Assembly: GCA_021234155.1 (NCBI GenBank) | Contig: JAJEKV010000002.1 | Coordinates: forward strand, 9,322,409-9,386,408 | DNA length: 64,000 bases | Reading direction: 5' to 3' | Source of the DNA: Isoetes taiwanensis | Lineage: Eukaryota > Streptophyta > Lycopodiopsida > Isoetales > Isoetaceae | In this document: one piece after another, positions 1 through 12,639 of the stretch | How the letters are laid out: each line of letters begins with the position of its first letter | Numbering within the stretch: the stretch's first letter is position 1 | Translations under genes and position numbers: made by a program | The notes under the pieces: generated by a model | The model's database searches: none | Told to the model about the DNA's origin: nothing | What the model saw: only the letters and a program-made list of their open reading frames with translations

Positions 1-289
1 ACCACCCCCTATAAGAAAAAAAGAAAACCCATCTACAAGGAACCTATCATGCCTATATGGTTCAAGTAATTCATTGCGCGTAAGGAATGGCCAAGTTCAT
101 TATAGCCTGATGAAGCATGCCTATCAACTACATGCTTTCCAAGCAATTCACCATACCATATTGACAATACACCGCCCTGTAGAGAATGGCTGCGATCTCT
201 TACCATCGATAACTCTGATAACCACGATGCATCTACCCCATCGGATGATTCTACGAATCGCTTCTGCTTACCGCGCGGGTTGATAGCAT

Positions 290-613
290 CGCTGATGGTG
301 CGCCAGATTCCGCAGATGAAGTCCGATAGTGCTTCTCAAGGTCTATCTTCATCACCCACGAGCATCCTCAACCGGGCAAGTGTTTCCACTTAACCAAATA
401 TCGGAGCATTTGACTCCTTCGTCCGCTTATAAAGTTCATCAAGAAGAGCTTCGCACTCCATTCTAGATGCTCTTCCGCTATTTCAAGAAGCGTGGGTGTA
501 TCCAAGATCTCCTCTCGATCCTGAGTGTGTTGTTTCAAGACTCCACGCGGAAAACCTTGTGGATCTTCGCCGAAAAGGGCAAATCCAAACGATTGTTTCT
601 CCAACACGCTCAA
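290..613 (-). pseudogene. Gypsy integrase C-terminus and chromodomain fragment
   Basis: The minus-strand translation contains RYLVKWKHLPGEDASW, the signature of a retrotransposon chromodomain (Y-x-V-K-W-K-x-L-P-x-E-D-A-[ST]-W), with part of the integrase tail upstream. Such domains are thought to direct integration to particular chromatin. The frame shifts after LPG, so the domain is split between two frames. It is the C-terminal end of the polyprotein that runs from 4.9 kb down to here. Confidence 0.7.
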
Positions 614-1268
614 TGATCTTGAACGTCCAGCCCCATCCGGGTGCTAGCTTTGCGCTACTCAATCTGCTTGGCTTGGTTTTACCTTAATCTTAAGCCAAAC
701 CCGATTCACCACCGAAGATTCGGGGTTCATGGCTTATCCGCGACACTCTTCCTCGGACGACTACGCGTACCAATAGGTAACCAACAATTTAACTTCTTCA
801 ACTAAAGCTTGCATTTCCAAGAGGAGTTGTTGAGAAACTCCACTCTTTAGAAACTTAGATTATTATGCCATGTGTCCGAGGAGGCATTGATAACCGTGAA
901 TTTATCATAAAGGAGACATCGAAGACTCGCTTCATGTTATTATAGGCAAATCTCGACCAAATAAATATAGTCACCCATTGTGATTGCTTACCCACACAAT
1001 CACAGAAGCATATCCTCTATAATGCATTGGTACCACCGACCATCCGTCCGAGGATGATATGTCGCATTTCCATAGCAAGCTTGGTTTGATGGTGGCAAAG
1101 AAATCTTCCTTAACGACTCTCACGACTCGATCCCCGTTTGACACGATAATGTGGCATTCCAACTGAAGATCTCCTTTGTAAACAAAGAAAGTGGTATCAA
1201 GGTCAGATCCGCACGACATGGCAAGAATGGTTCATGTTCACAATTTGTCGACCACTACCATCAATGCA

Positions 1269-1487
1269 TCATATCCACTTTAGAGAGTATGTAGAAGGCT
1301 CCACAAATGAAATCCATGGCATTCCCCGCTTTGGCATTGGGCACATCCGTGAGGCTGTAAACTGGCTGAACTTTAGTTGCTCACCCTTTGTTTGCCGACA
1401 CACCGGATAATCGCTATAATGCAAGTAATGTCCCTCTTCATAGAGAAGGCCAAAATAATCGACCTGGATCTTAAAGTAGGTCTTCAT
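1269..1487 (-). pseudogene. Gypsy integrase zinc-finger fragment
   Basis: A 72-codon minus-strand frame contains CRQTKGEQLK followed by a proline- and methionine-rich stretch and PWISF. This matches the second half of the HHCC integrase zinc finger and the linker into the catalytic core (family pattern C-x-x-C-Q-x-x-K-G-E ... W-x-x-I-x-M-D-F). The first cysteine of the pattern is not visible. It lies between the RT and chromodomain fragments, as expected. Confidence 0.6.
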
Positions 1488-2749
1488 GAAACCTCGATGT
1501 CCAGCCTATAGGGTCATGCAGTGTATCATGGAGAATAAGCTTACGATTCTCAAGTCTCAGTACACACAACTTATCTTTGTGGATATAACAATTGCCCTCT
1601 TTTTCATAATAATGAACTAAAGCTTCACGCTCTTTATTATCTCAGGCGTGCTCCTTAGCCAAACTTTCCCACACATCACTAACTCGATCCGTGGGCTAAG
1701 GTTCACGACTAAGCTCAACTCAATGGGTGAGTGTGAAAATCGCGGTTACAATGGGTTCTGCCAATAAGGATGGCGCTGGATAACGCATCCAAGAACCACA
1801 TTGTGTTTCCCAGTTTATACATAATCTCAAAATCATATTCCTTCCGTAAATTCCATCCATCTTCACACGAGGTTGAGATTCTACCGGGTTGTTAGATAAC
1901 GACTCGGCGATCCGTGATTCAGCCGAATCTTCTACTGTAGTGTCTCCATATATGCAAGTGCAGCTGACAACGGCTAACAACTCATGGTCATGGTAGGGTA
2001 TCACGCTTCTCGGGCCAGTTTCTATTTTCTTGAATCATAGGCAATAACCCTCCCTCCTCGCATTAGGACTCCACCGGTGAGTAAATCTTTACTGCATCCG
2101 TTACTAGTTTATCTTTTCGGTCCTAATGTGTCATCGCCAAAGCATCCTTAAGCTCAAAACTTCCCGGACCTTTTGGTTTCTCTTCCAAATGTTCAATCCA
2201 ACTTTTCCACTCTCTCATGTCAAGGAAAGCATGTTAGGCCTGCATAAAAAATTACCAAAGGTACTTTTCCTGTAATTTCCGTAAGTACATAATTGTATTT
2301 TAAAGTACCTAGAATTACAAGATTGACTAAAAGAAATTGTAAGCATATTCAAGAGTAGTAGTAATATACATGTTGTAAGGTACTTCGGTGATGTCAAGAA
2401 GATGTTAAGAACTCAAATATATCATCATCTCTTTGGACTACCTAGAGTATTTTCCGTAGTTTCCAAACATGTAGGTTCTAACATGCTCTACCCGCTTTAT
2501 AAGATCGGGCAGAAGAGGTGCCGCAATCTTCGGTAAAAAATCCTTAACAAATTTCCTGCACTGGCCAACCCTAAGAAACTTCTATTCCTCCTCAAACATT
2601 ACTACCTGAATGGGCCAATCTCAATCGCCTATCTTTGGCTGGATCTCAGAGTAATTCCTTTGTCAAAATGACATGTCCTGGCAAATAATCCACCTTCTGA
2701 GTGGCAAACTTGCACTTAGAGAACTTGGATAAAAGAGTCAAGTGGACGC

Positions 2750-3060
2750 TCTTAGCTAGAGGGCCAACCAAGATGTTTCTCATGCCTCCATGGTCTTACT
2801 ATAGATGAGAATGTCGCCAAAGAAATAACACAAAATCATCCAAGTATTGCCTGAAGACATCATTCATTAACCTCATAAAGGTTGCCGGGCATTAGTTAAT
2901 CCAAAAGGCATAATCTGGAACCCATAATGCCCATATCTTAGTGCAAAAAGCGTGACTCTATATATCCTCCTCTTTAATTCTATTTGGGTGATATCCGAGC
3001 GTAAGTCACCTGAGAGAAATACTTGGCCCCTTAACCGGTCCATAAGATCGTTCATTTAGC
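2750..3060 (-). pseudogene. Gypsy reverse transcriptase core fragment
   Basis: Minus-strand translation gives MNDLMDRLRGQVFLSGDLRSD, then YGHYGFQIMPFGLTNA, which are Ty3/gypsy RT motifs A and B. After a frame change come MNDVFRQYLDDF and FFGDILIYSK, the motif C neighbourhood. The usual FDD of motif C reads FGD here. The NAPATF motif is interrupted: the expected CCCCAGCAACC reads CCCGGCAACC, which loses one base and shifts the frame. The identity is secure; the break may be real decay or a sequencing error. Confidence 0.8.
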
Positions 3061-3582
3061 AAAGCATAGCGACTCTTGATCGTGATGTCATGGAGTCAGT
3101 CGACAATACCACACATCCTCGTGGAGCCATCCTTCTTAACAAAAGGATAGGAGCTTCGTGCTAGTGAAACACTAGGCCTAATGAAGCCTAGGGTTTAGTA
3201 ACTCCTGCTGTTTCTTAAGCTCGCCAACTCGGGGACTCCATAATTTATCGGCCCACCGTAGGCTTAGTAATAGTTCCAAAGTTATCTCACATTCTACCCC
3301 TAAATGGAGGAAGTTTCTCGATTCAGATGGGAAGAGAGATCGCTAAATTCTCCCCGAGAAGATTAGCAATGCTCGCAACGATCAACTATTTGTTTCGCTT
3401 AGCATCCGACTCCCAATGGATGCAAGTCCGGGATAACGAAAGTAGATTATCCTTATGTGATAGCCTTATTTAACCGCCTGATGGACATAGAGTGTATAAT
3501 CTGGTTTTTGAGGGATCACCTTTATAGTTACGCTGGCTCCATTAGTCAAGGCTTTTGAAGGTAACCTCTCAAGCCAAGTAGC

Positions 3583-3777
3583 CTATATTGCTTTTGCAGA
3601 TGCCAAGAATTCCATGTCCACAATCAGATCATATTTGCCAATATCCATTAACTTCCTCGCACCCACGTAACTCCGGTGCACCTCGGCAAAACGTGATTTT
3701 GTTGCTAATGCGACGGGCCATGAGTATGCGTCCGCCGATTTTACCAATCGGGCAGGACGGCTTTGGCCGGACCTCAA
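3583..3777 (-). pseudogene. Gypsy aspartic protease region fragment
   Basis: The short minus-strand frame ends in KYDLIVDMEFLASAKAI, which resembles the strand after the retropepsin active site in gypsy elements (pattern YDLILGMDWLxxHxA). The catalytic D-[ST]-G triad is not recognisable in this frame. Its position between gag and RT fits. This is a weak match on its own, supported mainly by synteny inside the element. Confidence 0.45.
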
Positions 3778-4594
3778 AGTCCTGCCGCAATACCGGCCAT
3801 TCTAGGAGAAGCAAAATTATGTGTACCTCCGTATCCATAAGAATTATGAAAGGCCATCGCTTCCACGACTCCATATGGGAAATGGATCAAGAGTCGACTT
3901 TCACCATTGCCGCTTCTATGGTCGCAAGGATATGGACGCATCAAGAATATACTCCTGAGCCCTCCTCCCTCGGCCGTGGTGGTGACTCCAGGATCGCCCC
4001 AATCGAGGCCTGTACCATGGCCACTGGTAGTCCGGTGGTGACATAAGGGCAATTCCCCGTGACAGCGCCCGCCGCGAGATACACCCTCAGAACATGCCCA
4101 TTCTCACGTGAGCTGCTCTCAGCCCTTTGGGAATGTAGGACCGTAAGAGGTTCCGGACCCCTTTACCGACATTGTTCTATTTGCTCCGCATGTCACATGA
4201 CTTTCTTCTTGGCGGCCGAAGAGTCTCACGAGAGGGCCTGTGGACTTGGTGAGCGGGCTTGTAGGGTGTGTAATGACGCTGAATAAGAGGCAGGATCACC
4301 GGAGTCAGTGTCGGGTGCTGCCCTCCTCAAGGCTCAATGCCTTAGCCTCACCGTGAACCCACTGGCTCCATGGCCTTAACCATTGCTTAATTGAGGGGGC
4401 TAACCCTTCAATATAGCCTCTCAACGCTTCTTCTCGCTCATAATTGAACATACAAAATTCTCAAACGATAAATTCATCCTCGTAGGCCCTCGAACTCCGA
4501 CATTTTGCCCTTCCGCCCAACCCGTGAAAAGTCTCAACTGCTAAGTACGAAAGACGGGCACATAATGCTTAATTTAAAAGCTTTAGCAAACATT

Positions 4595-4816
4595 TTAAAC
4601 TTGCATCCGCTTCTGCCTAGGATGCTTGGCTCTAGCATAGCCCTTCCACCAAATACGAGCGGCCCTCAGAAGGTTTTGTAGTGGCAACCTTTCCTCAGAT
4701 CTTTCTCCGGCCATGCCATAGGATTTCCTAACTCCCTTCATCTCTCGGCCCAACCAGACTCTCGCATTCAGCCCGCCCCATTTCCCATCAAACCGGGCCA
4801 CTTCTGCTTTTTCCAT
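4595..4816 (-). pseudogene. Gypsy gag capsid fragment
   Basis: A 73-codon minus-strand frame contains FDGKWGGLNARVWLGREMKGV and, further on, LLRAARIWWKGY. This resembles the plant gypsy gag capsid region, where F-x-G ... A-x-x-W-L-x-x-[ML]-E is followed by L-x-x-x-A-x-x-W-W. It is upstream of the protease in the reading direction. No CCHC nucleocapsid knuckle is seen downstream. Confidence 0.55.
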
Positions 4817-4899
4817 ATACCGTTATGGTCAAGGATCAACCGGGCCTTACTTCTGCATTCTTTGTCCTACTTTCATGGCCACCGTGATGATATGGGGAC

Positions 4900-7800
4900 G
4901 CACTGAGGGACAATGTAAGGGCTGATTGTGAAGATGTGGCACTATCCGTAGACAAGCTTCTCGACGACGCTTGAACGGGTGCCTCCTTTAGCGCACAGGT
5001 CCGGGTTCCTGCGTGTGGTCAGCTGTTGTGGTGGGATTCTTACAGAATCTGAGGTAACTCCTGGCCCATCCTCCTCGCGACATGCTACTTGGGCTGGCAT
5101 TTAACACATAAGCTTGGAGCTCTTACTAACCGACGCTTCATCAACATGAGTTCTGTCAGTGTTAACTGCTAGCATTCGAGGGTGTCCGCCAGCTTATGAG
5201 GCGCTAATGCGTAATCGGGCTACCTTATATATTGACCATAAGAAGCGTATAAGCACTACGCTGATATCAAGTCCTCGTAAAGAAGATCATTTTGAGTAAA
5301 GGTTGGGGAAACAATAATACGTATACATAAAGAAAAATGAAGAAAAGATCTTTATCATAAGTCAAAGTGGTAATTATGATTGGGGGTGTGTTTTTTTTTT
5401 TTTACAAACTTAAGGTTGTACAACACAAAAGCGCTGATTATACATTGGGCAATTTTTACCAACTCACATTTAGCCATAACAACAACAAACTCCAAGAACA
5501 GCCTAGGGCGCTAAAAGGTACGTGGATAGAGTAGCCGATGCTCTCCCGCGATCAGCCTCTAACTACCTTATAGCGAGCCCATGCCCGGATGATAACGTGC
5601 ATCGTAGTCCAACATAGGACTAATAGTGAGTAAATTAAAAAAGGTCTCTTAGTGCATACAAAAGAGCTTATAAACGGTCGCTGCACGGCCAGAAGCTCCG
5701 CGTAATCGGGCCATATCCCCAAGAATCCTGTGTACTCCACGAAGAGTTTGTCAAGATGGATATTGACTATTTCCAAGCCTTTAGTTGAGCTTCATACTCC
5801 TTCCTCCACGGGTTCCCTACTTCATAGCATCATCCCGATCCGATAATTCCGCATCGCTGGACCGTAGTCCCGTTTCCGGAGGGGTACCGATCGTCCCTTC
5901 AGACTGGGTGGGTTATCCCGTCTCGATTCTTCGAGCTCATCACCGTGAAGACTCAAGAAGAATGAATAGACAATTTTGAACGATTTCTTATACCTAAACT
6001 CTAAGAAAGAGAGATAAGCATCAGAGGAGAAAGACAATTCAATGGTATTCCACAATACAATGAATGGAAATATAAGAAAATAGTATATATATATGTGATG
6101 GCTCCTTAAAGGTAATGCCAATCAAGGGATTACATATGCTCGAGGCAGCCCAAAGGCTATACCCATGTAATATATACTAGGAAAGACTAGAGCCAGGGCC
6201 CGCGATCCCCGGACATCCATCAATACGAGAAGATGGTGGCTCACTACCGGCTAAGTAGCGCCGACACCGTGGCTAATGGTGAGTGGGCGGGCGGCTGAGG
6301 GCACCGGCAGCGAAAAGCAAAGTGAGCTAAGGGAAGCCGCCACGGCATTTCGCTCATCCAAGCCGCGAATGTCCCGCTTAAAGCGTTAGCGCTGTCACGA
6401 CTACTGGGCACGACATCGGAGATTTGCGGTGAAGCTCCTGTCCGCGGACTGACAAAGCCTTCAAGCAGTTCAAAAAGATGCCTTAGCCTCGCTAATGGTG
6501 AGCTCTTAACAAAGAATAACATCTCGCCCGGGCGAAAAGCCGAAGCGAAGAACCGCGCAAGGTGGTTCTTAAAAACTACTACATCCGGATTTGTGGAAGT
6601 CGCTATCTCCCTTCGGAAAGATTTACATGTACCCGCCTCGGTGATAGGCCTCTTCCTTGTCCTTCTTCTTCGATGGTCCTTGTCATTAATAACCTTCCCC
6701 TCTTCATCTTCCTCCTTACTGGTATGGCCACCTCGCTAATATTAGAAACGTAACCTATGGCAACAAAAGCATCCTCGTGTGGCGAAGGGGGGTCTGGAGC
6801 ATCAAATGCCTTAGTCAGAAAGTAAGGTCTCGACGATGCAAGATCCTCGTGGTGAAACCTATGAAGCAATGTTGACCTCCGCAGATAATCGGAAGGAGAA
6901 ATCAATGAAGTCATCCCCGGCTAACATTCGGCGAGCTCATGTGACTAGGTCCTTGGTCATGTGTGGGAGGGTCAGCGATGACGGATATGCCCATATAATG
7001 TCATCGAGGAGCAAATAACTTCGACCATTGTGAATGACTGGGAAGTGCATCCAGCCCCGCAGTTTGGCGACCGTCTTCAGACGACGCGCTCGGCATGCAG
7101 TCGCTTCCATCGAAAGCAAAATCGTGATGGTTGATGCTAGCCATCCTCCTCCGATCATCAATAATAGGTAACTTCCTTTTCCAATGGAGGGAATCAAACT
7201 CACATATTGGTCCATAAGAATGGCCAATGCAAAGCCGACATCAAAATAGGTCTCACGGGGCCGGCCCGTCGGGCGAATAGGAGCATGCCTAGCACGACGC
7301 TTTGAATACCTCCCTAAGTGTGTCTTCTATGATGGCGGTCATCCCCAAGCATCCGTGACAAGGACGGATCCGGTGGAGGTAAGCCGAGGAGGGTTGCCAT
7401 ACCTGAGTGCACCGGGCACCATCTCTTGACATAGAACTCCAAGAAGTCGGGTATAATCTGGGTGGGCCTTTATATCGGGCGACATGAGATTCACTCTCTT
7501 GTAACAAGTAGGGATGGAGATGCTCAAAGGGAACATCAGATCCCATCGCCACCATCGTGGTACCATTGCCGGCTACCGGTTATGATCCATACGATTCTAG
7601 GAGGAGGAGGAGAAGAAAAGGGAGGAGCTTATTACAATATTGGAAACCCTAAAAAAGGAAAAATGAGACCTTTTAAAAGGAATATTCTCAAAAGTGAATT
7701 GATTTTATTATTATTTCATTATTGAGAAGTTGTTGTGTTTTTTTTGAACTCGAGTTTCAGATATATTGGTCGAATGCGTGATGAAGTAGTAAAACACTGC

Positions 7801-8890
7801 GGCCATTTAAAACATTTTACCTTAATCACAAAACGGGATATACAAAAATACAATATATATTACAAAACAGGAAGACTAGGCCTCTCCCCACGCATCCTTC
7901 GTATAAGGCCAAATCCTTAGCATACAATGGCTACATCGCTTTGGCATGTATGGCTAGGTTTATAGCCAAGAAGCTGTAATTGCATAGTCCTCAACAGCTC
8001 TCAAGGGCTAAGATGGCATGAGTCCGGGAACCTAAGGCCTGCCTTTGAATTCTCAGGCACTCCTAACAAGGCCAAACCCTACAACTTCCTCGATGAGAGT
8101 TCACGGACTGATACTTGCGATTTCCCGAAGGCTACTCGGCCCCAAGCAGTTTAAACCGGGGTTTCTATCGAGAGGAGGGGGGAACAAGAGGAAGTTCTTT
8201 CCTCCGCGGGTCGCGTGCTCCGCTCACTAACTAAGGTGTCTCTTCGAGTGTCCCCTTTCTTCAGAACCCCACCATCACTGGATTTGGTCTGTACGCATCC
8301 CGCTGAGTCTGCCGCGTCTTCCTTTTCCCAGAGAGTCTGCTAACGGGTTTCAACCCGAATGCCTTCTCGCATTAGCTACTGCCTTCTTCGTGATCCGGCG
8401 ATTTCTGTACTCTTTCCGAGCCTCGCCTCTGGGCTTAACCGAGTTGCCTCCCGTCGATGTCAGCTCAATGAGATGCACTGGCCCTTCTACTTAATCTCAG
8501 AACGTATCGACCGTGCCGGGTCAGCTTATATCAAACTCCACTTCAATCTCCCTAAAACGATGGGGAACGTCTTCCGTACGAAAATTTGGGCATCCTCACT
8601 CAATAGTACTGGCATATGAACTGTCACGACATATGGCTCTTCCCAATCTAAATAATCGATATTCCTCGACCTAACAAAGGAAATCACAGTCAGTCTCCCT
8701 AAGGTCTTCCCTGAGCCATGCCTATTATCCCGTGGCCAATTTCTTCAGCCTCTACCAAGAAAGATCTTCAGCCATAGGGTAGTACTCTTGGACTAAGGTT
8801 AAGGTTTAACCTCCCGCTTCTACCGTAAGTCCCGCTCTGCTGCTGAGCTTAATCAAACCTCCTCCTCAGAAGGTGAAAGATGGGGTATGG
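4900..8890. other. Unassigned, probably retroelement-derived
   Basis: About 4 kb with only short frames in all six phases and no domain I recognise. It contains homopolymer T runs near 5,390-5,403 and 7,738, an AT microsatellite near 6,087, and stretches rich in CCGG and CGG triplets like the neighbouring gypsy relic. It may hold LTR and leader sequence of the adjacent elements, but I could not delimit any repeat. Confidence 0.4.
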
Positions 8891-9700
8891 TAAGGAGGTC
8901 GCCTCAAGGAACCTTAGGACGAAGCCGCTCCAAGAGGAGCTCTAGCTGTGACCCTTCTCTCTGCGGTCGTTGATATTGTCTCCAAGCAACAAAGAGCTGA
9001 GGGATGCTGGCTGTGGCATAACTCTTAGTTCCCTTTGGTCCTCGCCATCTCTCCACAATGCAGCGTGCAGCGCCCTCGGAGGCTGTAAGCAAAGCTGCCA
9101 TGGCAGCCCCAAGGGGGTTGGTAGAACAGGGTACGCATAAGTACTCTGCCGCTATGGCTACGACAGTCGAAGCCGAACCCTAAAAGGAACAAGTGCTAAG
9201 AAAACCCTAAAAAACGCCCGCTACCAAATTTTTGCTCTTAAAAAAAAAAAATATATATATTTTTATAAAATGGTCAACGCCCCATTAAACCGGGCGACGG
9301 GTACTTTCGGGTCCCTTAAATCGCTAAAGAAACCCTCGCTTTTACCCAAGTGCACCGATATTTTGGGTTTCGGCCATCCGTCACCATTTCCAAACAACCA
9401 AAGAGGTCCCAAACTATTTCAAGGGTTCCCACACAATGGAACAAAAATTTTCCCGATTTCGAAGCTTCCTCGAAGAAAAGTTAAGTAAGCACTTTCCAAC
9501 TTGGGTCCTCCAAATACCTCTTAAACTTAACTTATTAAAATTCATAATTTTATTACTCTTCAACCTAGCAGAACCAAACATCAAGAGTTAAACAAATTCA
9601 ACTAGCTTAAACTCCCACCTAACTACCAACTAACGAAGTTAGGGGTTGTCAGGTGCTAAGGATTTGGGTTACCAAAAATCATCGCTCGATACCACTGCGA
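8890..9700 (-). mobile_element. Possible second gypsy leader with degenerate tRNA-Met primer site
   Basis: At about 9,684-9,694 the plus strand reads GCTCGATACCA. Its reverse complement, TGGTATCGAGC, is one or two bases away from the TGGTATCAGAGC primer-binding site complementary to initiator tRNA-Met used by many plant LTR elements. The difference lies at the CAG. A 65-codon minus-strand frame at 8,904-9,101 would sit where gag begins. This rests on one short motif, so confidence is low. Confidence 0.3.
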
Positions 9701-11350
9701 TTCCTAACATATACGACGGGCGATATTACGGGACTTTCCTCCCATGGCAAACTATCTCAAGAGGAGTTGTGGCCCTCCTCCTCGTCCGACTCGGCCATCT
9801 ATGGAAAGATGCTCTAGTGAAGGACACAGAGGGGGTCATTCGCCCACGCCAATGGGGATCCTATACGCTGCTGAATACAAGGTTAGCATACAACATAATC
9901 ATATCATAAATACCATCAATGGAAGGGTGGCACATTCATCCGCTGATAATAACAGAGAAGATGATTGACAATTAGAGAAAACACTCCAAACCCATGGTTC
10001 TACCCTGCCTTGGGGACCTGAGGATCGAATGACGCTAGGTCTCAAGAGAGATCGCCAGACCGACTTGGCATGAGCGCTATCGGCATAGACCTACTAGGTT
10101 GTCCACTCCATCCGCCTCCTATGCACACTTTGCGATCAATCATATGGCATCACTATAGCCTTCCCGAGATGCAGCTCATGCGTCACCCTTCGAGCCTACC
10201 TGTGTTTCAAGGAAGACCTGGTCTCGATGAGGGCAGGCTCCGGGAAGTGTCCCTTCCGTGATCACAGTCGGGTTCCATGGGTGAGCTTTCAGGAGAATAT
10301 GTGCCACATCACGACCCCCGCGATCCGCATCTCACTTTACTCTAAATCTACACAAAGTATAGGGTGCCCCATATCGGTCACATCTCGCAGACCCGTGAGA
10401 GTGTCGACCCATACCCTACTCCCCACGCGGACTCCACATCGCCTAGCCCACCAGGAGTCCCGTGATCTCAGAGGTTCGCAGGCAAGACCGCTCTAATTTC
10501 ACCACTCCGTCCCTTTATCCGGCAGGTGCTAAGCACTCCATTAGCATCTACCACTTGCCCTCAAAATGCAATAATTGGGAATTAAAGGAGCTACTGGTGG
10601 TTAATACCAAGAGCATAAGGCATGAGGTCCCTTTACCCCCTCTAATCCCTCGCTTTTTACTTCGGCTAATACCGTGAGATACTTTACAGATTCATCCATC
10701 CATTCATGTCGAAACATAATCCATATAATTGAAATGTAATCCCAATTTGACAAAGAAGGGTTAATCCTAAGCAAGGACAACCAGAGAAGACCCGTGAGAA
10801 GACTCCATCAAGCGCCAGCCCCAGAGATATCAACCGTATCATCTACTAACCCGAAGCTGAATTAAATCCATTATCATGGGGGTGCCTCCATCTTCCAAGA
10901 ACTTGGGTGTTTAGCAACTTCAATGGCCAAGAACTTGGGCCACCACCGCCCTCCCCGGGTTCGATTTTTGGGGCCAAATGGGGTAGTGATCCACTTTGCC
11001 CCGCCATATTCCATGTCACCTAATTTTAGCTGTGTGGCACCTTCCTCAAGTAATCAATTAACTTTAATTGAGTTAATTTGATATCATTTCCTAATTAATT
11101 TAGCATAGCTAAATTAATCCCTTTAGGTCAACTTCTAGGTTAAAATACCCCATGGTGGCGATTCGCCGCTGCTGGATATGTCGCGATATTTATACGCATA
11201 CCGTGATAAATACTTGAACGCCACAAAGATGGTGGCACCCGTGCTACGGCAATGAGTCCGCTTTTAGGGTATCGAACGTTGTAGAGTCATATTCCTGCCA
11301 ACACCTGGTTGATGTGCTCCTTTGTAATGCAATGCTTTGACTCCGCCTGG
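9700..11350. other. Unassigned low-coding stretch
   Basis: Only short scattered frames and no recognised domain. The first part could be LTR if the primer-site reading near 9,690 is right. An AT-rich stretch with repeated TTAATT lies near 11,040-11,120. I see no gene. Confidence 0.35.
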
Positions 11351-11399
11351 TCAGTCCCGCATTTGGCGTAGTTTACTCGGCCCATTGCCACAACAGAAG

Positions 11400-12490
11400 C
11401 CGCGTATTTCAGCATCACCCATATTAACCATCAAAAATAACGATGTGTCTATCAGAGTCACTACCGAAGCTGCAAGAATCCAGCCTCGCGAGCGCATCCG
11501 GATAGGAACCGTTCCCGCGCCCGTGCCAAAAATGCCCAGGCACCCGCCTGTCATTCCGTGTCGCTAAAGAGACGACCGCCCCAAACCCTCGACCCCATAC
11601 GTATGACAAAATACCAAACAGATGTGGATCGATGGCCCCAATCATAGAGCTCACCGGTGGACTTGTTCTCGCGATGGTACAGCCGCCTAAACAATACACA
11701 CCGCAAGCGGATGGATGCCTCCCAACAGATGCAGGAGGGAACTCCACCCCTAGGTACTTCAGAGGTATGCGACCTCCACAGTCAGTCCCCCGATATGAGG
11801 CAGGAGGCGGTGGCGGAAGAGGATATGAGAACCAGTCAAGATTCAAGATATATGGGTCTTGACCAAGATTCACCCGCATGTCTCATCAGAAATCGATAGA
11901 TTATGTCTAGGGCATCCGGGATGAGATCGATAAATTTCCGGGTGTACTGCATATCAAATGATCGTCCTCGCGATAGATGAGCTCGGGCTGATGACCTCGC
12001 GCAAAAGCCGTGATGCTGATCCCCCATGCTCAAGTAGGCCGTATTCTTAACCGATCAATGTAGAGGCCAAAAGTGTTGGTGAGAGGGGCAGCCCTCACTG
12101 ACTCGATACCACTGTGAATGCTTGGTCTGGCTTCTACCGCGATCCCCGCCAAAACAACTCTCATACCGATATGGCATTCGCATGTTCCGTTGACGCAGCC
12201 TAGCCCATACCGGACCAGATCAAAAGCCTTCGGCTGGTCCACAAAGCAAAGAATAAGTCCCGCCGATGGTTCCCACTGGCCTTCAATCGCCCACGCTAAA
12301 GATATGGCCAATCGCTGGAGTGGCTGGGTCTGTACCGGCCAGGTGAGGGCTCACACATCCAATAGTCACCAAATGGGTCAACTACCGAGAATGCCACCAA
12401 CGCTTTGGCAAATACCGAACCGACCATGATCAACCGATAATTGTCCCGACAAAGGTGTGGGTCAGCCCGCCTTGTGAATGGGGACAACCC
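11400..12490 (-). pseudogene. LINE (non-LTR) reverse transcriptase relic
   Basis: Ordered minus-strand pieces match a LINE RT. DPHLCRDNYRLIMV resembles the K-x-G-D-P-x-x-x-x-N-Y-R-x-I motif (12,296-12,487). FVDQPKAFDLV resembles FVDFKKAFDTV, motif A, and ESVRAAPLTNTFGLYIDRL resembles SVRQGCPLSPTLFGLYID, motif B (12,030-12,311). NLGQ and LKYLGVEF correspond to the thumb region (11,424-11,879). Reading frames change several times. Motif B lacks the four bases that would supply the CAG codon of RQGC. The YADD box is not recognisable in the expected place. Confidence 0.7.
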
Positions 12491-12639
12491 CGCTTGTGGT
12501 CTATTGCTCCAAACCTTCCCGCAATGCTCATGAACAGAAGAAAACCCTCAAAAATAAGCCCTGCCCTTCAAAACTTGACTCATAAAGAAATGGGGTCGAT
12601 GGTGGATTTAGACAGAGCTCCAAGTTTATTCGTTGTATT

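Larger units (their letters stand above)
250..4900 (-). mobile_element. Decayed Ty3/gypsy retrotransposon (chromovirus type), internal region
   Basis: Fragments of a Ty3/gypsy polyprotein appear on the minus strand in the canonical order gag (about 4.6-4.8 kb), protease-like (3.6-3.8 kb), reverse transcriptase (2.75-3.06 kb), integrase zinc-finger region (1.27-1.49 kb) and chromodomain (0.29-0.61 kb). An integrase followed by a chromodomain marks the chromovirus branch. No open frame is longer than about 100 codons, so the element is dead as written. No paired LTRs could be delimited. Several breaks fall at positions where a CAG would be expected, so part of the decay may be sequence error. 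Confidence 0.75.

Noticed and set aside
11632-11862. Plus-strand frames over 11.6-11.9 kb
   Set aside because: They are shadows of the minus-strand LINE thumb region (KYLGVEF).
12095-12112. tRNA-Met primer-binding site (GACTCGATACCACTG)
   Set aside because: It lies inside the LINE RT motif B region, where GIESV of the protein explains the bases. The resemblance to TGGTATCAGAGC is chance.
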